Shown here: positions 1-7,862 of the stretch, in pieces
Position numbering within the stretch: position 1 is the stretch's first letter
How the letters are laid out: every line of letters begins with the position of its first letter
The notes under the pieces: model-generated
What the model saw: the letters and a program-made list of their open reading frames with translations, nothing else
Database searches by the model: none
What the model was told of the DNA's origin: nothing
Made by a program: the position numbers and the translations under genes
Assembly (NCBI GenBank): GCA_964345225.1
Contig: CAYFQB010000043.1
Location: forward strand, 1-64,000
Source of the DNA: CAYFQB01 sp964345225
GTDB lineage: Bacteria > Nitrospirota > Thermodesulfovibrionia > Thermodesulfovibrionales > UBA6898
Reading direction: 5' to 3'
DNA length: 64,000 nt

Positions 1-140
1 CCCCGAAAAGAAACTCATCCTTTCAACGGGGTAAAAACTCCCCCGTATACGGGTTACCCCGTTCTACGGGGTCAAACAGTAAAAATTCGTCCCGACTTCT
101 CGGGAACGCTTATTTCGCCTCCCGAAAAATTCGGGATAAA
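1..140. repeat. Cluster of four short palindromes/hairpins
   Basis: Four inverted repeats lie in tandem. They are a 12-bp palindrome CCCGTATACGGG (42-53), ACCCCGT-TCT-ACGGGGT (56-72), TCCCGA-CTTC-TCGGGA (90-105) and TCCCGAA-AAA-TTCGGGA (120-136). None is followed by a clear T-tract, so a terminator role is not supported. The string ACGGGGTAAAAA recurs near 27,997, so part of this may belong to a dispersed family. No gene is seen in bases 1-140. Confidence 0.5.
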
Positions 141-269
141 ATGACGGGATACCCAAAAATTTCCCTATGTCCGCTCAAGAAACATGTCCAACTATATAAC
201 ATGTATACCTGCTTCAAACAAATTTTTGGGGATAATACTATAAGTATAGTATATTTAAACTGGCGAGTA

Positions 270-802
270 AACGAAGAGAAAGGAAATCTTATTAAAGAAA
301 GCACAGACAAATACAGACTAAAAAATATCTTAGAATATATTAATAAAAAAGAGGTATTGATTTTTCCTTATACAGGCATGCTACGGTAAAGCGAAAAATT
401 GACCTCGGGCTGGAAGAGAAAGACTCCAAGAATTATGAAGCATATTTTCGCTATCTCAAATCAAATCCTGATGAAATTAACGACCTTATAAATGCCCTGA
501 CTATAAATGTCAGCAACTTTTTCAGAAATCCGCTGGTCTATGAATTACTCTATTCATTAGTTCTTCCTGAACTGATATCGGCATTCAGATTCCTCAGGAT
601 ATGGAGCATAGGCTGTGCAAACGGGGAGGAACCTTATTCAATAGCTATCTTGTTAGACGACCTTCTTAAAAAAGAGCGGGGAGGGATTGCTGCTAAAATA
701 ATCGTTTCAGATATAGATTCCAGAGCCCTTGAAAAGGCTCAAAAAGGAGAATATAAAGAAAGCGATATTTTAGAAGTGAAAAAGAAATATGTAGACACCT
801 AA
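270..802 (+). pseudogene. CheR-type chemotaxis methyltransferase remnant, frameshifted and truncated
   Basis: This is the N-terminal half of a CheR-like MCP glutamate methyltransferase, an S-adenosylmethionine-dependent enzyme. The upstream part is read in the frame of a 141-389 ORF up to LKNILEYINKK. A shift near base 344-350, at a six-A run, is needed to continue as RGIDFSLYRHATVKRKI, then NVSNFFRNP and the SAM-binding stretch IWSIGCANGEEPYSIAIL. The second frame is open from 344 to the stop at 800-802. Only about 150 residues of the usual ~270 can be traced, and the C-terminal part of the methyltransferase fold is missing. No chemotaxis partners lie nearby, so this is probably a decaying relic. 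The 5' boundary is approximate. A sequencing error could explain the frameshift but not the 3' loss. Confidence 0.7.
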
Positions 803-937
803 CAGCATTAGAGTGAGTTTTGATAAGTTTCTTCTGCATATTTCCCATAATAATCGATTCAAGCTTTATATATAAGGACTATCACTTATCAGCAACAAGT
901 AGTAAGTATAGATTATTTTCTGTTAAAGTTATTAATT

Positions 938-1750
938 ATGAACTATCAAAAAATAACAAGCCCCTCAAACCATAGGATCAAAGAGGCACTAGATATAAAA
1001 AATAAAAGGGCAAAATACAGGCAGACCGCTTTTCTCATTGAGGGCCCGCATCTTGTAGAGATGGCTCTATCATCAGGCATCGGGATTAAAAAGGTTTTCT
1101 TTACCAGGACATTCTGCAAAAAAAGAGAAGCTCAGAAGCTTTTACGGAAGGTATCGAAATGTTCGCGTGAGATTTTCGAGGTTACTGAGAATATAATTAA
1201 TAAACTGGCTGACACTGAAACCCCCCAGGGTATTGTTTCCGTCGTATCCTGCGGGACTTTATCGCTTGATGAGCTTTCATTTCAGAAAAATCCTCTTTTG
1301 GTTGTAATCGACGGCATACAGGACCCTGGTAATCTAGGCACGATCATCCGTACTTCCGATGCCGCAGGAGTCGACGGGATCATTCTTCTGCCAGGTACAT
1401 GTGATGCTTTTATTTCAAAGACTATAAGGGCTACAGCAGGAAGCATATTTAATGTGCCGATTGTATTTTCAGATAATGATTCCTTGAATAGATGGTTTAA
1501 TAAAAGAAATCTACAACTAATAGCTACATCTGCTGAGGAAGATAAATCTGTCTTTGACGCAGATTTGACACGGCCAACTGCAATAATTTTGGGAAATGAG
1601 GCTCATGGTGTAAGCAGGCAGCTCAAGCATTCTGCCGATCTGATTTTAAAAATACCGATATACGGAAGGGCTGAAAGCCTTAATGTCGCGACATCTGCAG
1701 CAGTTTGCCTTTATGAGGCAGTAAGGCAGAGGAGATCGAAAAAACCTTAA
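938..1750 (+). CDS. TrmH/SpoU-family RNA 2'-O-methyltransferase
   Basis: 270 aa. An SPOUT-class (TrmH/RlmB-like) methyltransferase that places a 2'-O-methyl group on rRNA or tRNA using SAM. An N-terminal substrate-binding domain is visible (FLIEGPHLVEMAL, residues 32-44). The three SPOUT motifs follow: NLGTIIRTSDAAG (132-144), ILGNEAHGVS (217-226) and IYGRAESLNVATSAAV (241-256), which form the knotted SAM site and dimer interface. Length fits the family. The exact target nucleotide (23S G2251 as in RlmB, or another) cannot be told. It stands alone on the plus strand between a cheR relic and a repeat block, with an ATG start shortly after a run of AT-rich sequence. Confidence 0.9.
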   Translation: MNYQKITSPSNHRIKEALDIKNKRAKYRQTAFLIEGPHLVEMALSSGIGIKKVFFTRTFCKKREAQKLLRKVSKCSREIFEVTENIINKLADTETPQGIVSVVSCGTLSLDELSFQKNPLLVVIDGIQDPGNLGTIIRTSDAAGVDGIILLPGTCDAFISKTIRATAGSIFNVPIVFSDNDSLNRWFNKRNLQLIATSAEEDKSVFDADLTRPTAIILGNEAHGVSRQLKHSADLILKIPIYGRAESLNVATSAAVCLYEAVRQRRSKKP

Positions 1751-1759
1751 AAGTCATTA

Positions 1760-2185
1760 GTCACTTGTTCATAAGAAAAGTAGGAAGTAGGGAGTAGGCA
1801 GTAGGCACTGAAAAACAGGTAAAGGACTAGCATCGCAGGGAGCAGGGAGCATTGTGCAGGGCGAATCCTTCGACAGGGACCTCGAGTGAGCAGTTCGGCC
1901 GGAGCTCACTATCGAAGGCCTCGGTCGAACTCCTCAGGACTAAAAAAGTAGGAAGTAAGCAGTAAGCAGTAGGGACGAAAGACGTAACAGAAAACCGAAA
2001 CGGGCCTCGTAACCGTTAGACGTAACCTTTTAGTTCTCAAATAGTAGGCAGTATGCACTAAGCAGTAGGGCCGACAGACGTAACCGATAACCGAAACGGG
2101 CTTCGTTACCGTAACCGTTAGACGTAACCTTTTAGTTCTCAAATAGTAGGCAGTATGCACTAAGCAGTAAGGAGCAAATAGAATA
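1760..2185. repeat. Mosaic dispersed-repeat block (heptamer, REP-like and GTAACC modules)
   Basis: The gap after the methyltransferase holds no credible gene. It contains: AGTAGGAAGTAGGGAGTAGG-type repeats with a drifting 7-base period (about 1778-1810 and 1948-1975); an 88-bp module (1856-1943) that recurs at 37750-37837 with two mismatches; and a tandem duplication of a module carrying CGTAACCTTTTAGTTCTCAA (about 1965-2060 and 2065-2170). The open frame on the minus strand here is simply translated repeat. Confidence 0.85.
1856..1943. repeat. 88-bp dispersed module, copy 1
   Basis: The module starts GCAGGGCGAATCCTTCGACA and ends CTCAGGACTAA. The copy at 37750-37837 is the same length, in the same orientation, with 86 of 88 bases identical by eye. 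It contains CTTCGA/TCGAAG and GAGCTC self-complementary pieces, like REP-type elements. Confidence 0.85.
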
Positions 2186-2248
2186 ATTCGGAGAATTAAA
2201 TTGTCCTTAAACCAGATAAACCAGATTATGATATAGTCTTTGTTTATA

Positions 2249-3191
2249 TTATTCTACTTTAGGATGATATTTTTCTACGCATTCAGGACATAGACCGTGA
2301 CTAAATTCTGCTTCTTAATGCTTCTGGATGTAGTCTTCAACTTGATCCCAACAGCCTTCATCATCGCGTATTTTTTGCAGTAACTACATATAGGAAGGAA
2401 TCCACTCAGCATCTTGACCTTGCCAAGTGCCTCTTGGAGCTTATAGATTAATTCTTCACGTTCCTCTTCCATCTGTTTGCGCTCTGTGACGTCACGCCAA
2501 TAACCAACTATTTCCAATGGATTGCCGGCTTCATCATACATCAGCTTCAGTTCATCATGCATCCACCGATATGTCCCATCCTTGTGCAAAAAGCGGTATT
2601 CATGAACATGATATCCGGTTTCAAGCAAGTTTTGCAGTCTATCTATAACCTGTTGCACATCTTCGGGATGCATATTGTCAATCCAGAACCTGGAATTTTC
2701 CGTGAACTCCCGTGGTTCGTAGCCAAGTTGTACGTTGATGTTTTCACTGACAAATGTAGCTCCGTAATCACCAGAAGCTTTGCACGTATAAATTACTGTT
2801 GGACTTGCCAGAAGCAGCCGTTTAAGCCTGTCATTTGTTTCCTGTAATTTGTCATACATCTGCTTGAGCACAGTAACATCTCTGACTGCGGTTACCCTTA
2901 AAGTGCGCCCTGAATAAGGTATGGCTTTGCCGCATACTTCAACAGGGAAAAGTGTTCCATCTTTTTTAACACAGACTGATTCATATGGTTTTTCATATCC
3001 AGATAGTATTTTATTTATAACATCTTCTTGATATTCTGGAGCCACTAATTTTGACACATGCATCCCTTTAAGTTCATGGATCTCATATCCGAACATGCCA
3101 GCAAATGTTTTGTTTACATCAAGTATAATGCCTTTTTCGCTGATTGCAATTCCTTAAAGAATTTTTCTTTTGTCTCGTCTGAATTCTTCAT
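2249..3191 (-). pseudogene. PAS-PAS sensory protein, disrupted at both ends
   Basis: A soluble two-PAS signalling protein without an output kinase. The intact middle is an open frame of 273 codons (3096-2275) with two PAS/PAC units: a first with EVCGKAIPYSGRTLRVTAVRD, and a second with GYEPREFTEN, RFLHKDGTYRWMHDE and GYWRDVTERKQMEEE. An ATG at 3189-3191 behind an AAGGAG ribosome site begins MKNSDETKEKFF but runs to a stop, while the PAS frame GIAISEKGIILDVNKTFAG is preceded by a stop, so a 5' frameshift is implied. At the 3' end the expected Cys-rich tail LPICSYCKKIRDDEGCWDQ appears only after adding one base at a six-A run. It is then interrupted by TAA before EAEFSHGLCPECVEKYHP, ending at 2249. 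At least three lesions make a non-functional gene likely. Confidence 0.8.
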
Positions 3192-3326
3192 ATTCTCCTT
3201 ATAAAAAGACAGAAATTCATAATAATCATACACTTAAAAATAGCTGAAATCTATTAAATAACATCAAATTTCTATTCTGCAGATTTCAGGAAAAAGTTAT
3301 AGTCCTTACAACACTCAATTTAACTT

Positions 3327-3737
3327 TTAAAACTCTTTAAATACTTTTGCGAGGGAATCTCCTTCGACGTGCATTCTGAACTCATTGAAATAACCGAAGG
3401 GCGTCAGCATTACTGTATAACCTGCCCGGGCAAGCCTCTCCCGGACATCATCGAGCAGGGACTTTGCAAATTCAGGAGATGATTTAGTCGAAGCCAGGTG
3501 GTTGAAAGAGTGCAGTACAATATTTTTTGTATTGAATTTTCCTGCGAGCCATTTTGTATTCTTGACAAACTTCTGGACTACACTGTTATATTTTGTCGCA
3601 TCTTCTGCCTCGCAGTGGAAAAACATTACAACAGCATTTGCCATTGCTTCTTCTTTATCTTCATCGGGGACATCAAGCAGGGTCTTGGAAGCTGTTTTGT
3701 ACCACCATTCTCTTGCATAAAACATCAGAAGTTTCAT
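3327..3737 (-). CDS. Free-standing archaeal-type threonyl-tRNA synthetase editing domain
   Basis: 136 aa. Resembles the N-terminal editing domain of archaeal threonyl-tRNA synthetases (tRNA-Thr_ED family, DTD-like fold), which removes serine mischarged onto tRNA-Thr. Visible family features are the start MKLLMFYAREWWYK, the segment LDVPDEDKEEAMANAVVMFFHCE, the core IVLHSFNHLASTKSSPEFA and the end TPFGYFNEFRMHVEGDSLAKVFKEF. Here it is the whole protein, with no synthetase catalytic domain fused or adjacent. It sits alone between a PAS pseudogene and the suhB-like gene. Family assignment is strong. Trans-editing of tRNA, or another aminoacyl-ester or D-amino-acid deacylase role, is inference. 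Confidence 0.85.
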   Translation of the reverse strand: MKLLMFYAREWWYKTASKTLLDVPDEDKEEAMANAVVMFFHCEAEDATKYNSVVQKFVKNTKWLAGKFNTKNIVLHSFNHLASTKSSPEFAKSLLDDVRERLARAGYTVMLTPFGYFNEFRMHVEGDSLAKVFKEF

Positions 3738-3981
3738 TTTTATAAAAGGGTCCGGGGATTCAAGGATTCGAGGGTTCGAGGGATTACACTTAAATCACTG
3801 CCTGTTCGCTTCTCCGAATCGAGGCGAGCAGGCAAGACTGGCTAATTGAATCCTATATTTTCCCTTTAAAACTATCATAACTTAACTTTACTTTACCATA
3901 TCTCACTTTTTTTGTTGATTGCTTTAGATAAATACCGCTTTAATAGGACAAAATTTCTAAGATGTTATATCATTTACTATC

Positions 3982-4791
3982 ATGAATAAAGATCTTTTAA
4001 AAGGGTTTCTTAATGCTGCTGTAACTGCTGCAAGGCTTGCAGGAGATATTATAATCAAAAACCTCGGTCACCTCTCAACAAGTGATATCCAGACAAAACA
4101 GGCATCTGATTTCGTGACAAAAGTGGACAGATGGTCTGAGGCTGTAATTATGCAGACAATACGGGGAAAATTTCCTTCACATTCTTTCCTGGCCGAGGAA
4201 ACAGTAAAACATGTCGAAGATGATAATTACCTGTGGATTATAGACCCTCTTGACGGCACAACAAATTACATCCATGGATTTCCGATGTTTTCTGTATCCA
4301 TTGCCCTCAAGTATAAAAGAGAGATAATATTGGGTGTCATCTTCGACCCGACAAGAGACGAGCTGTTTCACGCCTTGAAGGACAGAGGGGCATTTTTAAA
4401 TAATTCCCCTATACATGTATCGGATATCAACAAACTTCAGAACTGCCTTATCGCAACCGGCTTCCCTTTCAGAAAAAAAGATATAATTGACCTCTATCTT
4501 AATGCATTCAAACTTATCTTCGAAAGAGTAAGTGATATAAGGCGTGCTGGCTCTGCAGCATTGGACCTGGCATATCTTGCATCAGGAAGGTGTGATGCTT
4601 TTTTTGAACTTAACCTGAGCCCTTGGGATGTAGCTGCCGGAAGCATTCTCATAAAGGAAGCGGGAGGCATTATTACCGACTTTGGCGGAGGTGAAGAATA
4701 TCTTTCAACCGGCAATATAGTTGCGGGTAATAAATATATTCATAAAGAGCTCTTAAAAATTATTATGGATGTTTTCAATACTGAGAGTTAG
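3982..4791 (+). CDS. suhB: Inositol monophosphatase family protein (SuhB-like)
   Basis: 269 aa. A lithium-sensitive Mg2+-dependent phosphatase fold that hydrolyses inositol-1-phosphate or related sugar and nucleotide monophosphates. Signatures: AEE metal ligand (~71-73), DPLDGTTNYIHGFP (88-101) and the C-terminal WDVAAGSILIKEAGG (~215-229). Length matches SuhB and other members. The family also includes CysQ and fructose-1,6-bisphosphatase type IV, so the substrate is not fixed by sequence. It is monocistronic, followed after 62 bases by the convergent Nif3-like gene. Confidence 0.88.
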   Translation: MNKDLLKGFLNAAVTAARLAGDIIIKNLGHLSTSDIQTKQASDFVTKVDRWSEAVIMQTIRGKFPSHSFLAEETVKHVEDDNYLWIIDPLDGTTNYIHGFPMFSVSIALKYKREIILGVIFDPTRDELFHALKDRGAFLNNSPIHVSDINKLQNCLIATGFPFRKKDIIDLYLNAFKLIFERVSDIRRAGSAALDLAYLASGRCDAFFELNLSPWDVAAGSILIKEAGGIITDFGGGEEYLSTGNIVAGNKYIHKELLKIIMDVFNTES

Positions 4792-4853
4792 AACAATACC
4801 CTTTTGTGTTAGCGGGGGTGATGATTATTTCATTATATGTCTGCTGCCCTGTT

Positions 4854-5615
4854 TTAAAGTCCTGTCGGATGGTCGATAAATTCCACTTCTAGCCCGAATC
4901 TTCTCCTGAGCATCTGCCCAACAGCCCTGATCCCGGGTGTCTCCGTGGCATAGTGACCTGCAAATACAAGGTTTACATTCATTTCCTCTGCAAGGGTATA
5001 TGCACTGTGTGAAGGCTCTCCTGTAAGCAAAGTATCTATTCCATATTTTTCTGCATCATTTATTGCAGACCAGCCTCCTCCTGAGACAACACCAACATCC
5101 CTTACCTTTCTTCCGAAATTTATTGCAGAAGATTCCGTTCTCAGTACCCTGTCAACCTTTGATGTGAATTCCTTAACCGAAATACTGTTTTTGCACCTGC
5201 CCCAGTAACCAATCTTTTTACCATGGTACTCACCGAATTCACCCTTTTTACTTATGGACAGGAGCTTTAGAATCTGTATGTTATTGCCGTATTTTGGATG
5301 GTAGTCAAGTGGAAGGTGGCATGCATAGAGTGAAATATCCGAGTCAAGAAGGGTTTTTATCCTCTTTTTCATCACGCCTCTTACAGCCTTTATGCCGCCC
5401 CATATCAAACCATGATGCACGATTAAGAAATCGACACCTCTCCCTGAAGCCTCTCTGAATACAAATTCGCATGCATCAACTGCAATGCCTGCCCTCTTAA
5501 TTCTTTCTTTGCCTTCAATCTGAAGGCCGTTTGAGCTTTCATCTTCGGGAAACTCATTGAGGTTAAGCTCACTATCAAGAAATGAGACAAGTCTTTTAAG
5601 TTTTATTTCCTTCAC
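4854..5615 (-). CDS. Nif3-like dinuclear metal centre protein
   Basis: 253 aa. Member of the Nif3/YqfO/YbgI family, a hexameric dinuclear-metal protein often labelled GTP cyclohydrolase I type 2, whose physiological reaction is poorly settled. Metal-binding motifs: FLIVHHGLIWGG (~78-89), LYACHLPLDYHPKYGNN (~111-127) and, near the C-terminus, NLVFAGHYATETPGI. It starts 9 bases after the stop of the lapA-lapB fusion and is probably the last gene of the proA-to-lapB transcription direction. Length is that of the short, PII-insert-free form. Confidence 0.88.
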   Translation of the reverse strand: MKEIKLKRLVSFLDSELNLNEFPEDESSNGLQIEGKERIKRAGIAVDACEFVFREASGRGVDFLIVHHGLIWGGIKAVRGVMKKRIKTLLDSDISLYACHLPLDYHPKYGNNIQILKLLSISKKGEFGEYHGKKIGYWGRCKNSISVKEFTSKVDRVLRTESSAINFGRKVRDVGVVSGGGWSAINDAEKYGIDTLLTGEPSHSAYTLAEEMNVNLVFAGHYATETPGIRAVGQMLRRRFGLEVEFIDHPTGL

Positions 5616-5624
5616 TTGATAAGA

Positions 5625-6938
5625 TCATGCCTTGCAGATACCATCGAGATTGAACTTATAAGTGCCCCACTCTTTGCACTCCTTGCATCTACCAGACCAT
5701 TCTTCAGAGCTATACCCGCAGTTTTTACAGCAGTATGGAAGTCTGAGCGACCTTTTAAGATCAAGGACCTTTTTAAATTCCTTGGCTGCATTTTCAGGCT
5801 CGTTCCTCCTCATATAAATATTACCCAGCAACTTGTTCAGTTCTAAATATGATGCTCCGCCAGTATCAATGCTTGTCAGGGTCTCAAAGGCATCATCAAT
5901 CATTTCCAGCCTGTAGAAAAGTTTACTAAGAAAAAATTTGCTTATCTGGTCATTCGGATCTTTTGAGATGCTGTTTTTATAAATCCTTATAAGTCTTGCC
6001 GGTTCACCGAGACTGATGAGAAGGTCTTCAAGTCTTGCCAGAACTATCTTTGAAGAGGTATTCTCATAAGTCTTTTCTAGCAGGTTAATCGCACCTTCGC
6101 TTTCACCCTCTCTCAGCATAACTTCAGCAATGCCGAGTGTAGCCGGGATGAAGTCCTTATCTATGCGAAGAACAGCCTTAAATGCTTTTTTGGCCTTTTC
6201 CAGCTGGTTGTTTTCAAGACTATATCTTCCGTATTCGTATTCGTAGCCTGTTAAATTCTGATTTTCCCTTTTCTTGTCTTTCTCTGTATGCTCATGTTTT
6301 ATAATCGACTTTTGCAGGTAAATAATGTCATCCCATCTCCCCTGCTTTTCCAGTATGTTACGCTTTTTGTACATAGCGGTCAGGTTTGAATCATCTATTT
6401 CAAGAATATCTTCAAGGCATTTTAGTGCTTCAGACCACCTGTTTGTTTTTTCCATGAGATTCACCATTGAGAAAATTGTCTCGGGATTCTGGGGCTCTAC
6501 GTTCATAGCCCTCTGATAATAATTGCTGGCTTTTTGATAATCATCTTCCGCTGAAGAAATGTCTCCTAGCCTTAAAAGTGAGTCTATATGCCCGGGCTCT
6601 TCAACAAGTACCTCCTCCAGTAACTCCTTGGCAACATCTTCATTATGTGCAAGGAGAGAATTAAGAGCCTTGGAATACAACTCCTGCACCTTCACTTCCC
6701 GTTTCTGTTTCTTCTGGTACTGCCAATTGTCAATAAATCTTTTTGTGTCTCTTATAGCAAAAACAATAAGTGTAACAAGGAAGCCCATTGCACTGGAAAA
6801 AAGTATCAATGCGATCTTTGGAATTTCATAAACATTGCCAAAAGGAACTTTTATGCTTGTTGCTTCTTTATTATCAATGGCAAATAAGGCCAGCACAGCA
6901 AGAAAAAGAATTAAAATAAGTATTGATAACTTGCCCAT
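5625..6938 (-). CDS. lapB: LapA-LapB fusion: membrane-anchored TPR protein with rubredoxin-like tail
   Basis: 437 aa. LapB (YciM) controls LPS synthesis in E. coli by presenting LpxC to FtsH; LapA is its small membrane partner. Here residues ~1-75 look like a LapA/DUF1049 unit with two membrane segments (residues ~4-20 and ~41-62) separated by the KVPFG...IPKIALIL motif. They run straight into TPR repeats (~85-390, e.g. EEPGHIDSLLRLGDI, QNPETIFSMVNLM, LGEPARLIRIY). The end carries the LapB metal-ribbon Cys pairs CCKNCGYSS and CKECKEWGTY. In E. coli lapA and lapB are separate adjacent genes, so the fusion is notable. Its ATG overlaps the rlmH stop (TAATG). LPS regulation is inferred from the family. 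Confidence 0.85.
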   Translation of the reverse strand: MGKLSILILILFLAVLALFAIDNKEATSIKVPFGNVYEIPKIALILFSSAMGFLVTLIVFAIRDTKRFIDNWQYQKKQKREVKVQELYSKALNSLLAHNEDVAKELLEEVLVEEPGHIDSLLRLGDISSAEDDYQKASNYYQRAMNVEPQNPETIFSMVNLMEKTNRWSEALKCLEDILEIDDSNLTAMYKKRNILEKQGRWDDIIYLQKSIIKHEHTEKDKKRENQNLTGYEYEYGRYSLENNQLEKAKKAFKAVLRIDKDFIPATLGIAEVMLREGESEGAINLLEKTYENTSSKIVLARLEDLLISLGEPARLIRIYKNSISKDPNDQISKFFLSKLFYRLEMIDDAFETLTSIDTGGASYLELNKLLGNIYMRRNEPENAAKEFKKVLDLKRSLRLPYCCKNCGYSSEEWSGRCKECKEWGTYKFNLDGICKA

Positions 6939-7378
6939 TAGTGATGGTATCCCCTTTTATGTATTATTGTAAATGCCCTGTATATCTGCTCAAGCAGAAA
7001 TAAACGCGACATCTCATGGGTAAAGGTCATTTTTGAGAGTGCAATTTTATTCCGGGCCATTTTCTTGACTTTTTCGGATACACCGTATGTCCCTCCAAGT
7101 ACAAATTTAATTGAAGGTCTGTTTTTATCGATGAACTCTGCAAATTCAACAGAGGAAAAGTTACTCCCCTGTTCATCAATAAGCACATAAGGAACCTTTA
7201 GATTTAATATTCTTTCTCCCTCTTTCTCAACCATCCTTCGTGTATCCTTACCCTTCTCTTCTTTAATCTCTTTTATGCTTACATCAGCATATGGCTTTAA
7301 TAACTTTAAATATTTCCTTGTAGCATCAATTACGAACTGCTCTTTTGTCTTTCCCACCCATATCAAGCTTATTTTCAT
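6938..7378 (-). CDS. rlmH: 23S rRNA (pseudouridine1915-N3)-methyltransferase RlmH
   Basis: 146 aa. SPOUT methyltransferase that methylates pseudouridine 1915 in helix 69 of 23S rRNA on assembled 70S ribosomes. Hallmarks: MKISLIWVGKTK start, YVLIDEQGSNFSSVEFAEFI, FVLGGTYGVSEKV (SAM loop), LSKMTFTHEMSRLFLLEQIYRAF, and the C-terminal tail KRGYHH, essential in the family. The 5' end overlaps rsfS by 53 bases, unusually long, and its stop overlaps the lapA-lapB start by one base. The three are therefore probably translationally coupled. Confidence 0.95.
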   Translation of the reverse strand: MKISLIWVGKTKEQFVIDATRKYLKLLKPYADVSIKEIKEEKGKDTRRMVEKEGERILNLKVPYVLIDEQGSNFSSVEFAEFIDKNRPSIKFVLGGTYGVSEKVKKMARNKIALSKMTFTHEMSRLFLLEQIYRAFTIIHKRGYHH

Positions 7379-7736
7379 AAATCTCTATGATTTTTGCATC
7401 CATCCAGAGTTTTTCAAGTTCGTAGTAAGCCCTTGTTTCTTTCTCAAAAACATGTATTATGACATCGCCAAAATCAAGAAGCACCCAGTGGCTATAATCA
7501 AGACCCTCGATTCCAAGGGGCTTTATGCCTTTCTTGGATAATTCCTGTTCTATGTATTCTGAGATAGCCCTGACCTGAGTTGTACTTTCTCCGGAGCATA
7601 TTACAAAATAGTCAGCAATTATTGTAATACCGCTTAGCTCAAGGATTATTGAATCTACTGCCTTCTTCTTTAGTGCTGCCTCAACAGCCTTGAGAGCTAA
7701 ATCTCTACTTTTTAAAGGCGTATCCTCCTTCCACAA
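7326..7736 (-). CDS. rsfS: Ribosomal silencing factor RsfS
   Basis: 136 aa. Binds uL14 on the 50S subunit and blocks subunit joining when nutrients are short. Family features: SIILELSGITIIADYFVICSG, STTQVRAISEYIEQEL, GLDYSHWVLLDFGDVIIHVFEKETRAYYELEKLW. A usual RsfS ends soon after that last motif, at ~110 aa. This one carries ~20 extra residues, encoded entirely in the overlap with rlmH. The conserved order nadD-rsfS-rlmH supports the call. The start ATG is preceded by GGAGGAT on the coding strand. Confidence 0.93.
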   Translation of the reverse strand: MWKEDTPLKSRDLALKAVEAALKKKAVDSIILELSGITIIADYFVICSGESTTQVRAISEYIEQELSKKGIKPLGIEGLDYSHWVLLDFGDVIIHVFEKETRAYYELEKLWMDAKIIEIYENKLDMGGKDKRAVRN

Positions 7737-7830
7737 AATAAATTGAAAAAAGAGAAAAGGGGAAATATGAACATCCTGTTTCTTAACTTTTTATTGCTTA
7801 TTTCTTAAACCTTATTTCTTGAACTTTACG

Positions 7831-7859
7831 CCGTCAGAAGAGAGAAGTTCTTCTAACGG
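7831..7859 (-). other. Hairpin between nadD and rsfS
   Basis: Stem CCGT-c-AGAAGA (7831-7841) pairs with TCTTCT-a-ACGG (7849-7859) around a 7-base loop, just downstream of the nadD stop. There is no following T-tract on the coding strand. It could be a weak terminator or an RNA-processing or stability element; nothing more can be said. Confidence 0.4.
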
Positions 7860-7862
7860 GGG

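Noticed and set aside
1778..1975. Heptamer repeats as a possible CRISPR array
   Set aside because: Units are 7 bases with no unique 30-40 base spacers between longer repeats, and no cas genes are present.
1909..2160. 83-codon minus-strand open frame with internal duplication
   Set aside because: It is a translation of the tandem repeat module (PYCL and LRTKRLRLTVT repeats), with no ribosome site and no family likeness.
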